NCBI GenBank assembly: GCA_017311185.1 | Contig: JAESUZ010000135.1 | Coordinates: forward strand, 1 to 64,000 | Reading direction: 5' to 3' | Origin: Proteles cristata cristata | Lineage: Eukaryota > Chordata > Mammalia > Carnivora > Hyaenidae | Length of the DNA stretch: 64,000 bases | In this document: positions 1 to 12,110 of the stretch, piece by piece | How positions within the stretch are numbered: position 1 is the stretch's first letter | Layout: every line of letters starts with the position of its first letter | Made by a program: the position numbers and the translations under genes | Notes under the pieces: model-generated | What the model was told of the DNA's origin: nothing | What the model saw: only the letters and a program-made list of their open reading frames with translations | Database searches by the model: none

Positions 1-1138
1 TATTTAAATGCTGTTTTGATTCTGTACCCATGAAGCTACTCTGTAGCTGACTGATCGGGTCTCCTTTCCTCTTGTTTCAAAGCTGCTTTCATATCTACAA
101 AGTTGCAAATAACGTCGTAAAGCCCCCTGTTGGACTAGAGCAGAACTTCCTCTACGCCCCCCGCCACGCCTCCAGCCCCTATGACCCACACTCTTCTGGC
201 CTGTGAGTGTGATTTCTGTGAGTGTGATTTCTGCATGCACACTGTTCGGGTTTCACTTTCTGGGGTCCTCTTCCCTCCATAGTTTATGCTGAACACACGG
301 ACATGCAGAAACATCAGTGCTCAAGCTAGTGTGTTGCTTTCCTGGCTTGGGTCCTAGCTCCATTGCGGTCCACTGCCATCCAGATCCAGTGAGCGTCAGG
401 TCTGGGTGGACCCAGGGACCCACATTGTGTCATCAGGAGGTATTGTCGCTCTCTGCCTTCCATGTAGGCCTCCGTGTCTAGTCAGTTTGTTGCAGGGAGC
501 AGCCCCGACAGCTCCCCAAGGGAAGAGAGCGTCTCCTTCACAACAGTTCAGTTGCAGGGCCTGGCATGGGTTTGCGGGCCAGGTCACATGTCCAGCCTCG
601 ATCCGGTGACTGAAACAAAGGGCATGAAATCCACTGATTGGCCAGATCTAGGTTATGTGCTCACCTTTTGGTTCTGTAAAGAGGTAACATTCTCTAAGTT
701 ATATAGACTCAGAAAAGCTGACGGGGCAAGATCTTCAAAGGAAAAAAGATGGATTATTTGCATAAGATGAGGAAACAGAGGGCAGAAGTCAGGCAGGAAA
801 AATAGTCCCCGATGTGTACTGTCCTGTCCAGGACAGTGGAGCATCCTGGGATCTGAAGGGATAAATTCACCGCACAACTTTAGAAAACCCAACTCTAAAT
901 GCCTAAGAGCCACACATAACCCCAGGTGTCCTGGAGCCTGGAGTGAAGAACCAGATGACAAGAAGAGTTGGAAACAAGCTTGGGCCTTCGTGCTGCGGCT
1001 GCTGGCCTCGAGGGCTCAGGATGTGCAATGGACAGGTGCCCAGAGCCGTGTAAGTAGGGAACCTGGACCCTGGTAGGAAACAGCGTGCAGGCGGTCATGA
1101 GGATGAGAATTCCGGAGGGTGCATCCTTCGAGTTTGTT
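1..1138. other. Intergenic, no recognised feature
   Basis: I see no coding region, RNA gene or well-preserved repeat here. The short reading frames have no recognisable domain, and nothing suggests codon constraint. There is a mild CpG cluster around 150-180 and a mixed-composition stretch at 400-600. It is most likely ordinary intergenic DNA. Confidence 0.5.
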
Positions 1139-1151
1139 AGAAATAAGGCAT

Positions 1152-1343
1152 TTTTTTTGAGCCAGAGAGAGAGGAGAGTGTGAGCAGGAGAGGGGCCGAG
1201 GGAGAGGGAGAGAGAAAAATCTTAAAGCAGGCTCCATGCTGAGCATAGAGCCTGATGTAGGGTTTGATCTCACAATTGTGAGAGCATGACCTGAGCCAAA
1301 ATCTAGAGTTGTATGCTAACTTACGGAGCCACCCAGGTGTCCC
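1152..1343 (-). mobile_element. tRNA-derived SINE (carnivore CAN-SINE type)
   Basis: The plus strand reads T-run, GA-rich body, 'gcaggctccatgctgagc', 'catgacctgagcc' and finally 'gccacccaggtgtccc', which is the reverse complement of a carnivore SINE. An imperfect TSD flanks it: agaaataaggcat at 1139-1151 and agaaacatagcat at 1344-1356. Divergence from younger copies is clear, so the insertion is old. Confidence 0.9.
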
Positions 1344-1356
1344 AGAAACATAGCAT

Positions 1357-2299
1357 CTTGAGCCTCACTCCAGACCTCCTCCATAAGAATTTGAATTTGA
1401 ATCAGATCCCTAGTGGATTCATCTGCACTGCTAAAGACACACATCTTGTCCCTTCGCCCTCACATGGAGGGCTAGTAGGACCTGTGTTAGGTCTTCAATT
1501 CAGACTTTCCAGAATACCGTGTAGTCATGTGTAGGAAGGAGCATTAAAAACAGCTGTTTGGTGGAGCCACTGTTTCTACTTCTGAGACTGTGGCTTAGCA
1601 AAATCACAGAGGCAGGGACAAAGAATATTATGCACAGGGATGTCAATCACAGTCTTGTGTATACTCAGAAACTACTATCTCTATGCAAATAGGAAAGGGC
1701 AAAGTCAAGTATGACACATTGAACATTGACTGTTATGTTACCATTTGAAATGTTGCCTTAAAAAAGATTTTCAGGGAAGGGGCAGGGAATATAATGTTAT
1801 ACCAGATAGACACAGTGCTTGGCCTCAAGGAGCTGACATTCTCTTGGGGAAGACAGACACTAAGCAAGTGGACAAATGAGACAATTTCAGAGTGTGACAA
1901 GTACAACTGAGGAAGAATGGGATAATGTGGTAGAAAATCCTGGGTGGGTTGGGGAGGACTGTTTAAGTGGGGGCACATAGGGAAAGCTTGTCCTGGGAGC
2001 TGTCATTTAGAGTGCAGTCCAAAAGATGAGAGGGATCCACTGAAACAAACAGGTAGGAAAAGATCATCCAGGCAGAAGGAACAGGGATTCCCGGAGTGCT
2101 GGAGTTGGGGAGCGTGGCTGTTTGCAAGATGTCATGGGCGATGTGTGACTGGAGCAGAGTGAGCCAGGAGAAAACTGGGTGCAGAGGAAGCTAGAGGAAG
2201 GGCAGTCGCAGACTCCTCTGACCTTATAGGCTGTGGACAGAGCATGTCTTTTCTCCTTAGAGTAAAGTGTGATAACAGTGGATGCAGAAGGGAAGTGAT
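1357..2299. other. Intergenic with an old mammalian repeat
   Basis: About 1770-2220 resembles a common ancient mammalian interspersed repeat: 'ctcaaggagctgacattct', a run about tonnage of a body ending 'ccaggcagaaggaacag', then 'gactggagcagagtgagcc'. I recognise the pattern but cannot fix the family by eye. The rest has no feature I can support. Confidence 0.4.
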
Positions 2300-3279
2300 A
2301 TCAGTAAGGTGGCTGAATAGGAGGTCCCAGCGCGTCTCACCTCACAGAAACACCAGCTTGGCAATCCCCTACAGACAAAATACCTTTGTGAGAGCTTTGG
2401 AGTTCAGTTGAAGGTGTCAGCACTCCAGTGGACCACAAAACCCAACAGCAGTGCATTGAAAAGGGTAAAAGGAGCAGTTGCACTCGGCTTGCATCATCTC
2501 TACCCCAGACCTACAAAACTCAGAGCCAAGAGAGACACCCCCCCCTCACCCTCCAGTCCACTACTTCTCCCTCAGAAGAAGGAACAAGAGAAGGTCCAGC
2601 TTCCTGACGTTTGGGGGCAGTGCCCAAAAGCCCTGCTTAGCTTGGCACATCAGAGCACTGAGGAAGTTGGTATGGCCTTGATCAACAGAGACCAGCTAGA
2701 AACAAAGCAAAGGGCAGAGGAGGCTTAGAGTAACTGGCGTTTATGTTCCCCAAACACAGCCCCGCACAGATGGGGCTCCACACCTTCCCACATGTGGCAT
2801 GCATCTCCACATCCAGGGGGGATATCGGCCACAGACTTGAGAGAAGGTGCACCACTCTGAAACTTCCCTCTCAGGAAGGAGAGACAGACGTGGGACTTTT
2901 ACCCATTGTCCTGGCATATTGGTGCACTACCCTAGGGAAAGGGGGTGGTTAACTCCTGGCACTCAACATGGCTGCAAGAGAGAGGGCATAAAATCCTAAG
3001 GCATACCTTACAGAAGGGAAGGGAGGAAGTATTACCTGCATGCAGTGCCCTGGCATATTGGGGCAGTGCCCTAGGGAAAAGGAACAGGTACCTCTCAGCA
3101 TCTGGTATGGCTCCATAGGATTTAGAGAAGACACACAGTCCTAAAACTACCCTCCCAGGAGGGGATGGGAGTGGAGTGGCCCATAGAAAAGGTTTGAGAG
3201 ATCTCCAGAATCTTCAGGCAGGCTGTCTGATGAAGGTCTTTTCCTCCCAAATCCAGTCCATAAATACTGGAAGAGGTGA

Positions 3280-3900
3280 CTACTTCTTTATCTGTGCAGA
3301 CACCAACACAGGCTTGAAGATTATGAAGAATCAGCAAAAGATGACATCACCAAAGGAACAAAACAAGACTCCATTAACTGACCCCAAAGAAATGGAGATC
3401 TATGAATTGCCTTACAAAGAATCATAAATTGTCATTTTAAGAATCTTACCGAACTATGAGAGAACACGGATAGAGAATGAAAGTAGAAAAATAATCTATG
3501 ATCAAAATGACAAGTTCAACAAAGAGAAGCCATAAAAAAGAACCAGAAACAAATTTTGGAGCTAAAGCATAAAATGCTTGGATTGAAAAAGTTAGTAGAG
3601 AGCTTCAAGAGCAGACTTGATCAAGCAGAAGCAAGAAACAGTGAACTTGATGACAGGATATTTGGAACTGTCTATTCAGAGGAGCAAAAAGAAAGAGGAA
3701 TAAGAAAGAGTTGAGAAAACCTAAAGGATTTAGGGGACACCATCGAGAAAACCAATATAAAATAGTGGGCATTCCATACGGAGAAGAGAAGGAGAAGGGG
3801 GCAGAAAGATTATTTAAAGAAGTAATGGCTGAAAACTCCCCAAATCTAGGGATAGAAATGGACATCCAGTGTCAGGAAGCCCAAAAGAAATGAAATAGAT
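3280..3900 (+). pseudogene. L1 ORF1 remnant
   Basis: Within the 2.3-7.5 kb L1. Fragmentary coiled-coil and RNA-binding-type ORF1 sequence is visible: 'ELDDRIFGTVYSEE'-like in one frame around 3640-3690 and 'ENQYKIVGIPYGEE' around 3747-3790. The full RNA-binding protein cannot be read because stops and frameshifts interrupt it. ORF1 protein normally coats L1 RNA; this copy cannot encode it. Confidence 0.6.
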
Positions 3901-4145
3901 TGACTCTACGAAGCTCTATACTGAGGCACATGAAAATTGTCAAAAGTCAAAAAGTTTGAAAACAGCAAGAGAAAAGTGACTCATTATATACAAGAGAACT
4001 CCATTAAGATTCTCAGCAGAATTGTTAGCAGAAAGCTTGAAGGCTAGCAGAGAGTGGAATGATATATTCAAAATGCTGAAGGAAAATAATCTGCCCACAA
4101 GGAATACTCTATCTGGCAAAATTGTCCTTTTAAAATGAAGGAAAG

Positions 4146-4333
4146 GAGCACCTGGGTGACTCAGTTGCTTAGGCATCCAATTCTTGGTTTTCACTCAGGT
4201 TATGATCTCATAATTTTTTTGTTTGAGCCTTGCATTGAGGTTTTCACTGGGAAAGCAGAGCCTGCTTGAGATTTTTTCTCCCCCCTCTCTCTGCCCCCCT
4301 GCCTCAAAATAAATAAATAAACTTAAAAAAGTA
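4146..4333 (+). mobile_element. tRNA-derived SINE inserted in L1
   Basis: It reads in sense orientation from 'gcacctgggtgactcagttg' to an aataaataaataaa tail. The TSD is aaaatgaaggaaag at 4132-4145 and aaaatgaaggagag at 4334-4347, one mismatch. It lies inside the older L1, so it is younger than that element. Confidence 0.93.
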
Positions 4334-4403
4334 AAAATGAAGGAGAGATCAAAACTTTACGAGAAAAATAAAAATTAAGGGAGTTTGTTATCACTAGACC
4401 TGT

Positions 4404-4627
4404 GTTTTTTTTTCACTGTTTGTTTATTTTTGAGAGAGAGAGAAACAAAAACAGAGACAAGCTGCGGCAGTGGAGGCTCAGAGAGAAATCGAGACACAGA
4501 ATCTGAAGCAGTCTCCAGGCTCCAAGCTTTTAGCAAAGAGCTTGGTGCAGGGCTTGAACTTACAAACCATGAGATCATGACCTGAGCTGAAGTTGGATGC
4601 TTAACCATCTGAGCCACCCAGGCACCC
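4404..4627 (-). mobile_element. tRNA-derived SINE inserted in L1, antisense
   Basis: The plus strand shows a T-run, 'tgagagagagagaaac', 'ctgagccacccaggcaccc'. The TSD is atcactagacctgt (4390-4403) and atcactaggcttgt (4628-4641), two mismatches. It is the second of three SINE hits on the same L1. Confidence 0.93.
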
Positions 4628-4639
4628 ATCACTAGGCTT

Positions 4640-6775
4640 GTCTTAACCACCAAAGGGAGTTTGTCAAGTTGAAATGAAAGGATACTATAAACAGTAGCAC
4701 AAAAGTATATGAGAGTATACATCATACTGGTAAGTGTGAATGTAAAGACAAAGAAAGAACAATGCAATACTGTAGTGATTTTACATAAATCATTCTTAAC
4801 ACAAGTATAAAAGTTAGAAGACAAAAGTATTACGGATAACTAAAACTAAAAAATTTTTGTTAATTTGTGCACAACAGAAAATATGCAAACTGTGACATCA
4901 GTAACATTAAATGTGGGAGGGGGGACAGTAAAAATGTAGAATTTCTGTGATAGAAATCAACTTGTTATCAGTGTAAATGGACTGTTAAAACTATAAGATG
5001 TGTGTAAGCCTCATGTAACCACAAAGGAAGTACTTAAAGAAGATACACAAAAGAAACAGAAAATGATGAATAAATGCCAATAGTAAGTCCTTACCTATCA
5101 ATAACTAAGTGTAAATGTATTAAAGTCACCGATCAAAAGGCATAGAAAGACTGAATGGATAAAACAACAGGCCCCAACTATGTTTTAGGTCCATGAGACT
5201 TTAGTTTTAAGGACACACATGGGCTGAAAGTGAAGGGCTAGATAAAAGATACTCCTTGCAAGTGGTGATCAAAAGAAAGTAGGTGCGGTTATACTCATAT
5301 GAGATAAAATAGATTTTAAACCAAGAACTGTAAGAGATAGAGGTGCCTGGGTGGCTCAGTGTTGAGCTTCCTACTCCGGCTCAGATCAGGTCACTATCTT
5401 ACAGTTTATCTGTTCGAGCCCCAGGTCAGGCTCTGTGCTGACACTCAGAGCCTGGAGCCTGCTTCAGATTCTGTGTCTCCCTCTCTCTCTCCGTCCCCCT
5501 CCCCCCCTCAAAAATAAACATTAAGAAAAAGAAGTGTAAGAGATAAAGAAGGTAATTATGTAATGATAATAGGATCAGTACAACAGAAAAATATAACAAT
5601 TATTAATATGTATGTACCTAACATCAGAGTTCCTAAACATATAAAGAAAACATTGACATATCTGAAGGGAGAAATATTTAGGCATACTGTAATAGTGGAG
5701 ACTTCAATGCCCACCTTTCAATAGTGGCCAGAAAATCCAAACAGAAAATCAGTAAGTGAATTGCAGATTTGTACAACACTATAAACCAAATGGACCTAAC
5801 AGACATATACGGAACACCCAATAGTTGCAGAATACACATTCTTCTCAAGCACACACAGAACATTCTTGAGGATAAAACACATAATAGGTCACAAAACAAG
5901 TCTTAACAATTTCAACAAGATGAAAATCATCCCAAGTATCTTTTCTGACCACAGTGGACTGAAACTAGAAATTAGTAACAGAAGAAAATGGGAAAATTCA
6001 CAGATGCATGGAAATGAAACATGTCCTTGAACAACCATTGGATCAAAGAAAAACCTAAAAGGAAAATTAGAAAATATTTCAAGACACATGAAAATGAAAA
6101 TACAGCATACCAAAACTTTTCAAAAACAGTGTTAAGAGGCACCAAGAAACACCACCATTGAAGAAGAAAATCTCAAATAAACAATGTAGCTTTACACCTC
6201 AAAGTGCTAGAAAAAAGAACAGACACAGGGCAGAGTTAGCATAAGGAAAGAAATAATAAAGATCTGAGCAGAAATAAATAGAAAATAGAAAATAGTAGAA
6301 AAAATAGGTGAAATTAAGGGTTTGGTGTTTTGAAAAGAGAAACAAAACTGACAAACGATTAGCAAGAGTAAGAAAAAAAGAGAGAGGACTTAAAATTGTA
6401 AATGAAAGAGAAGACATCAAAACAGATGTCATAGAAATAAAAATGAAACGACTATGAACAATGATATGCCAATAAATTGGACAATCTCACAGAATAGAAA
6501 AATCCCCAGAAGCATACAACCTACCGAGGCAGAATTCGGAAGAAAGAGAAAGTGTGAACAGACTAATAATAAATAAGAATATTGAATCAGTAACCAGACA
6601 CCTCTCATCAAAGGGAAGTGGAACCAGGTGTCTTCTACCAAACACTCAAGGAATTAATAGCAACCATCAAATGCTTCTAAAACCTACAGGAAAAAGCACA
6701 ATACTTCTGACCTCATTTTATGAAGCCAACATTAGCCTGACAGGAAAGCAAGAAATAATATTAGAAATAGAGTGA
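4640..6775 (+). pseudogene. L1 ORF2 remnant (endonuclease to start of RT)
   Basis: Part of the same L1. Endonuclease-like sequence is seen around 5560-6070 ('cattcttctcaagcacaca' and 'cttttctgaccacagtgg', typical of the ORF2 endonuclease C-terminal half). Early RT sequence follows to about 6775 ('SFYEANISLTGKQE' frame). The catalytic RT palm is absent owing to the internal deletion. A SINE (5341-5534) splits the endonuclease part. It is non-functional. Confidence 0.65.
5341..5534 (+). mobile_element. tRNA-derived SINE inserted in L1 ORF2 region
   Basis: Sense copy from 'aggtgcctgggtggctcag' to 'ctcaaaaataaacattaag'. The TSD tgtaagagata is at 5329-5339 and again at 5535-5545, a perfect match. 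It interrupts the endonuclease-like part of ORF2. Confidence 0.92.
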
Positions 6776-7510
6776 CCATACAATTCAGCAACCCCACCTC
6801 TTGGTACATACCCAAAGGGATCAAAATCAGCATCTCAGAGAGGTATCTGCATCCCCATTTTCACTGCAGCATTGTTTACAATAGCCAAGACCCAGAAGCA
6901 ACGTAAATGTGTATCAGCTGACGGATGGAGAAAGAACATATCGTTCTTTGGGATATATCGTCTCATTGGGATATTAGTGAGCCTTTGAATAGAAGGAAAT
7001 CCTGCCATTTGCAGCAACAGGGATGAACCTTGAGGACATTATGCTAAGTGAGATAAGTCAGACACAGAAGGACAAACCCTGCATAATACCACTTAGATGG
7101 GGAAGCTAAAATAGTCCCATATAAAAGAGAGTAGAATGGTGTTTTCGGGGCTGGGGAAAGGAGGAAATGGGGAGGTGACGGTCAGAGGGCATAGAGATTC
7201 AGTCGGACAAGATGAGGAATTTCTAGAGATTTACATGGCACCGTGCCTATCGTTAATACTGCCATTTAATACACGTGAAACTTTGCTGAGTGAGTAGATT
7301 TCAGGCTAAGTATTCTTATCTGAGAAAAATAATAGTAAATAAAGAGGGTGGAAGAGACTTTTGGAGGTGATGGGTGTGTTTATGATGTAGTTTGGTTTTG
7401 GTTTTCGTGATGGTTTTACAGATGTTACTTCTCTGATGTGTCATCAGGCTGTATACTCTAAATATGCACACCTTCATGTAGGTCAGTTACACCTCAGTAA
7501 AGAGGTTAAA

Positions 7511-9439
7511 GAAACCAGGCGATGGAGAGGACTCTGATTTGGTCCAGATTGCTAAAACCCTCAGGAGCAGGGTCACTGTGCCTAATCCACATGAAATCAG
7601 CAAATATGGCATAGAACAGTACAAACTATTTTTTGACTGTATAAAAAGATAAGAAAACAAAACCTGGAGATAAACTTGCAACCATATTATAGTCATTACC
7701 TCCAGGTGGTGGGATTGCAGATGATTTGCACTTGTTTTTCTTAAGCTTTTCTGTATTTCTTCCACACAACAAAAAACAACAGAGGTGATTTCAGAATCTG
7801 AATGTGTACGAGTCACAGTGATTAGCTGCAGACACAACAATTCACTCTGGTTTGAGCAGAATGGAATTGATTCCTGGGTGTTCGGATTGAGATTCCAAAA
7901 CCACCATGGGAATAGACTCTGATGCACCATGGCCAGGGGCAACACGGCCTGGACAGTCAGATAATGCTGCCTGAGACTGTTTCCATGGAAACCCCACCGC
8001 CTGTGATGCTCACGCCCAAACACTGGAGCCCGCTGCTGTGGGAGAACCAGAGCTCTCTGCTCCATGACAGCCAGGCGCCCCCTCTATCACCGCTCTGAGT
8101 CACTCACTCCCACCTTCTGCACTTTGGGCAGGTGTCTGTCCGGAGCAGCAGAGACCATCCATGGAGCCCTAGCTCCAAGGGTGTGTGGGAAATGTAGATT
8201 TCAGTTTTTTCCAGAGGCGAGCTAATACACAGCCAGACATGGAAGGAGGGGATTGGCACTCTTGTTTAATGACTCAGTCTGCAAGATCCGCCACAGAATC
8301 AAAAAGTGACAAAATTGGTTCTTTACACGCTTCACTTTCTGAAAGGCATGACAAGGGTTAGTTATCCATTGTGTTGTCATAAGGACATCAGGAGGCTTTC
8401 TCAGTCCAGAGAGCAGTGGCCACCAGAGTCCCTTGCACTCGCCTCCTCAGTACAGACTGGCCCAACTTCTAACCGCCGGCACCTCCTTGCTGCTGGAGAC
8501 TCCTTGGCTGCTTAGACAGTGGGCTGAAGTGTGGAGATGGCATTCCTGGGACACTTCAGCTAGTACTCCAGCGGCCTTGCCCCTTGGCTGGGAGAGCTCC
8601 GCACAAGGCTCCCCGGTGGCCCGGGTTCCTGTTTTCCACAGTGGTGGGCTTCTGTATGGTGGGTGGCTAGATAGCCATGATTAGCTGCCTTCTCTTCCTT
8701 TTCTCACTTCCCATCCCCCACTGCCTTCACCTCCCAAATAAACAAGTTGGTGCAGAATCCTTGTCTCCAGGTGCATCTGGGACAATGCACACTAAGGCAT
8801 GTGTGGCCAAAGCATGCACACGTGTGAGGCCTCATGCTGGCTCCAGGTGTTGGTGTACCAGGTGTGAGGCTGCATCTGTGACCTTGCATCTGCTCTTGCC
8901 AGTTTGCAAAGTCGTCCTACTCCTGGTTCTCACCCTATTTGCAGGGGAACCAGAGGGCTCCAGGACACTCCCCACCACGTGCTACCCACACCACACTGAT
9001 GCCACGGCCAGCTGTGCACGTATAGGTGTCACCCTCGCCACAGTTCTGCCCAGCTGCTCTCTGCCCCTTCTCCCCACATCACTTTTACTCCATCTGCCCT
9101 CAGACCATGATGAAATCCTTTGAGGTTCACATATGAACATGGCCATCCTCGGTTTAAAAGGTGACTGCTGTGTCCTGCTCATTGCAGGTGAGGTTGTGGC
9201 CAGCTCCATTATGGGCTCACATAACAAATGTCCCCCCACCCCTCGCAGCCTGCTGGAGGCCAGGCTCCATGCTGGGCTCTGGCACTTGGGGATGCATCAT
9301 CTACTACAGAATCACCCCTCCTCCTTCCCTCCTGCCCCAAGGGTCTGCCCAGGAGCAGCCTCCCAGCAGCTTAGTGGCAGGGAGCCCGCATTCTTCAATT
9401 ACACCTTAGGCAGGTGGCGAGAAAAGCCTAGTCTCCTTA
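7511..9439. other. Intergenic, no gene seen
   Basis: No exon, promoter or RNA gene can be supported. About 7640-7790 has the look of an old repeat tail ('attacctccaggtggtggg', 'ttcttaagcttttctgtat') that I cannot assign. A 192-codon minus-strand frame (7487-8065) has no recognisable domain and looks like chance. Confidence 0.45.
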
Positions 9440-9560
9440 CAGCATCCGTGTGGGTTGTTATCATCCCTGATCCACAGATAAGGAAAACTGAGGCTCGTAG
9501 AGGTTGAGTGACATTCTAGGGTCACTTGGCAGCAGTAGTAAGTGGCAGTGCCGGGGCTGG
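9440..9560 (-). mobile_element. MIR-type SINE remnant
   Basis: The plus strand holds the reverse complement of the MIR core: 'cacagataaggaaaactgag', 'gaggttgagtgac', 'ggtcacttggcagcagtag'. This is the ancient tRNA-derived mammalian MIR, heavily diverged. Ends are approximate. Confidence 0.65.
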
Positions 9561-9869
9561 CATCAGGAAGGTCTGACTCCGGGTCTGTTCTTGTTCCCTG
9601 GCATGTCCTGGCTTCTCCAACACAGGACATCCCAGAATGATGGGCTACTAGCATTGACACATCACTGTAATGCAGCCATTAACCAGGAGCTTCTACATGA
9701 TCTTAGCATTGCAGACTCCACAGTGAAGCTAACAAATCCCTTGTCTTCACAGGGCACCCCTTTACTGAAGAATAGATACAAGAAACAAGTAAGATCACTT
9801 CAAATGGAGCTGAGTGAAGGTGACTGAGTGGGGTGATGGGAGGAAAAGGCATTGAGGAGGCATTTCTAC

Positions 9870-10060
9870 TTCTGTGTAACAACGACCCCAACACTTAGTG
9901 GTTTTCAGAGGTGACCATTTCTTGTCTTGATATGCGTGGGTCAGGAGCCTGGGAGCAGCACAGCTGGGTGGTTCTGACTCACGGGCTCTGAGCTGGCCAG
10001 CAAGGTGTCGGCTGGGGCTGCATCAACTGAAGGGCTGGGAAATGTACCTGTAAGCTCACA
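9870..10060 (+). repeat. Old mammalian interspersed repeat fragment, family unresolved
   Basis: The string of motifs 'tgtgtaacaacgaccccaac', 'cttagtggttttcagag', 'agctgggtggttctgactca' and 'aaggtgtcggctggggctgc' is typical of a widespread ancient mammalian repeat. I recognise the order of motifs but not the exact family. A related fragment may lie near 47400-47600. Confidence 0.5.
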
Positions 10061-10189
10061 CATGTGGTCGGTCAGTGGCCAGAACATCAGGACCTTACCA
10101 CGTGGGTCCCTCCAGAGCTGCTCACAGGACAGCTCAGCTGACTTCCCAAAGGGTGAGGTAGACATGCACAGTAGGAGTGAGACGCGCTC

Positions 10190-10268
10190 AGGTGACGTGT
10201 GTGCACACACGTGTGTGCACATGCAGATGTACCCACGCACGTGTGTGCATGCGCATGCACACGCAGGC
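10190..10268. repeat. Alternating purine-pyrimidine tract with two perfect palindromes
   Basis: The tract is almost entirely alternating purine and pyrimidine. It contains an 18-bp perfect palindrome at 10195-10212 (acgtgtgtgcacacacgt) and a 20-bp perfect palindrome at 10243-10262 (gtgtgcatgcgcatgcacac). Such sequence can in principle adopt Z-DNA or cruciform structure. No function is implied. Confidence 0.85.
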
Positions 10269-10872
10269 TCCGCTTGCTCTCTTTTTCTGCCACAGCTCTG
10301 AGGAAACGGAAAACAAAAGCAAAACATGAACCCTCTACAGCTGCTCCCGAGGATGACGCCTCCCCTGGCTTGCTTTTGTTTCAGGGCCCCTGACGATGGC
10401 TTTGGAGAGCCTTCCAGCTAAAGGAGGGCTCATCTGCTCTGCGCTGCATCCCCTGGGGTGAGGGAGCGTCACACACTTCTGTTGTCCATTCTGGTCTTCC
10501 ATCACCTGCCAGAGTAGGGGGCAGCGTGGCCTGTGTCGGTGTGTGCCGATGCCACTTGGAATTACTGGACAGGAGGCCATGGTCCCTTTAGCATAAAGGG
10601 TTACATTCAGGAAACCAGAACACATGTGGCTGGGAAACCCCTGCTTTCCCTCTTCCTTGATACCGGCAGGTGCACAGGGGAGGTCGGGTGCTGCCAGAGG
10701 AGCCCACCTGTGACAGTGGGCCCGGATATTTGGAGAACACAGTGGGGATTCTGTCCTCCTTTTGAAAAGAAGTTATCCCCTTTGTCCAACAGTCTGTTTA
10801 TGTTTTCCATTGGAAAATTGTGGCTTCTCCGTCCAGAGGACATATGAGGTGTCCAAACACATACGTAGGTGA

Positions 10873-10912
10873 GTGTGTGTGTGTGTGTATGTGTGTGTGT
10901 GTGTGTGTGTGT
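10873..10912 (+). repeat. (GT)n microsatellite
   Basis: A dinucleotide GT run with a single TA interruption (gtat) near 10888. A shorter GT run occurs at about 11659-11672. Both are ordinary mammalian microsatellites and probably length-polymorphic. Confidence 0.95.
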
Positions 10913-10913
10913 A

Positions 10914-12110
10914 CAGGTCACAGACTCACTGTGGTACAGATACCTTTCCTCACCACCCAAGTCCACACATGGGGCCTCCAGCAGCCCTTCGGCCACCACT
11001 CAACGTTCAGCAACAGCAACTGCTCTCTGAGAGAGGACCGACACCCTGACTTTTGTGACCACCGTGTCCCTGCGTGACTGCTTATGGTTTAATTCCCAGG
11101 TAGGCACGTCTTGGCTGAGACACCGAGGTTTGGCTTCATTCAGGTGGATTGGGACACGGGCCTTGTTTGGCTGCCTCGGACACTCCCTCCTGCTGCTCGG
11201 GGCGACCGGGGCTTGTGTGCTCTGGCTGCTTTGTGTCCCTTGTTTTGTGTGGATGGGCCCCATTCATCTGTTTTCCTGCCGAGACACAGGAGGCCTCCTC
11301 CAGCTCAGGACTCAGGGAGCACATTACTCGGTCCAAGTCATTGCAGGATTATTTACAATCTTGGTACCCAGAGCTTGTCATCTCACTGCTTTGAAGAATG
11401 AAGAGGGGGATGCAAAATGAGCAGCAGGCCAGCTTCTTAGAGTGGAAGATCAGAAAGGATGAGCAGTAGCAAAGGTCTCTTTGCAGAGAGGGAGCATTTG
11501 AAAGTGAATGCACGAGGACTCCAGGCGAGGGTCTCTGTTTTAGAAGGTTCTGGCCAGGCCTCCCTTCCCTTCCCCCTCGTTCCTTCTCAGGTGATACCGT
11601 TATGGGCTGGATCACTCTGGGTGCTGGGTTGTCCATTCCTGATGGCCTCTACTCCATTGTGTGTGTGTGTGGTCTGTGGCCGTATCAGTTCCTTGTGGGT
11701 CATATGTCATGGCTTGCTAATTAGTTTCTTTTAGTTTCTTACTTTCTTAAGAGTCAGGTCTTTTGTCCGATTGCTGTGAGGAGCCTGACGGCAGGAAGTG
11801 GTGTCTGGTCCATGCTTAAGAGGAACCACACACATGAAGGGGTTCGCTGTGGTCAGACCCGCTCAGCTTTGTTCCAAAATACATGTTTGTCCCCACCCAG
11901 GGGTCTCAGGTCTTAATCTTTCCCTCTCTGCTTGCTGAATTGGATCATTTCCTATCATAAAGTCTTGTGTCTACTGGTGTTTGTACTGAGGAGCAGACTT
12001 GTGGGTCCAAGGGTACCCTGACCTTCCAGGTAACAACGTCTTTCATACAACTGAGCACATACATGTGCCCTGTGATGAACCAGGGACACAGGGAGCCGTG
12101 TTGATGGCCC
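10914..12110. other. Intergenic before duplicon A
   Basis: No gene or well-preserved repeat is evident. Several overlapping plus-strand frames at 11055-11420 are open together, which reflects GC-rich composition rather than coding constraint. Homology with the 48-kb region begins only near 12.1-12.2 kb. Confidence 0.45.

Larger units (their letters stand above)
2300..7510 (+). mobile_element. Degenerate LINE-1, sense strand, internally deleted
   Basis: The element starts near 'aaggtggctgaataggagg' (5' end type of mammalian L1), passes through ORF1-like sequence (about 3280-3900), an inter-ORF or late ORF1 region (about 3900-4130), the ORF2 endonuclease and early reverse-transcriptase region (about 4640-6775), then the ORF2 C-terminal end and 3'UTR (about 6775-7510). 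At about 6775 the sequence jumps from early RT to C-terminal sequence ('cccaaagggatcaaaatcag', 'tttacaatagccaagaccc'), so most of the RT domain is missing. Three SINEs inserted into it (4146-4333, 4404-4627, 5341-5534). All frames are broken. It is an old, dead element. Confidence 0.85.

Noticed and set aside
7487..8065. 192-codon minus-strand open frame
   Set aside because: It overlaps the end of the L1 and unassigned repeat sequence; there is no known domain.
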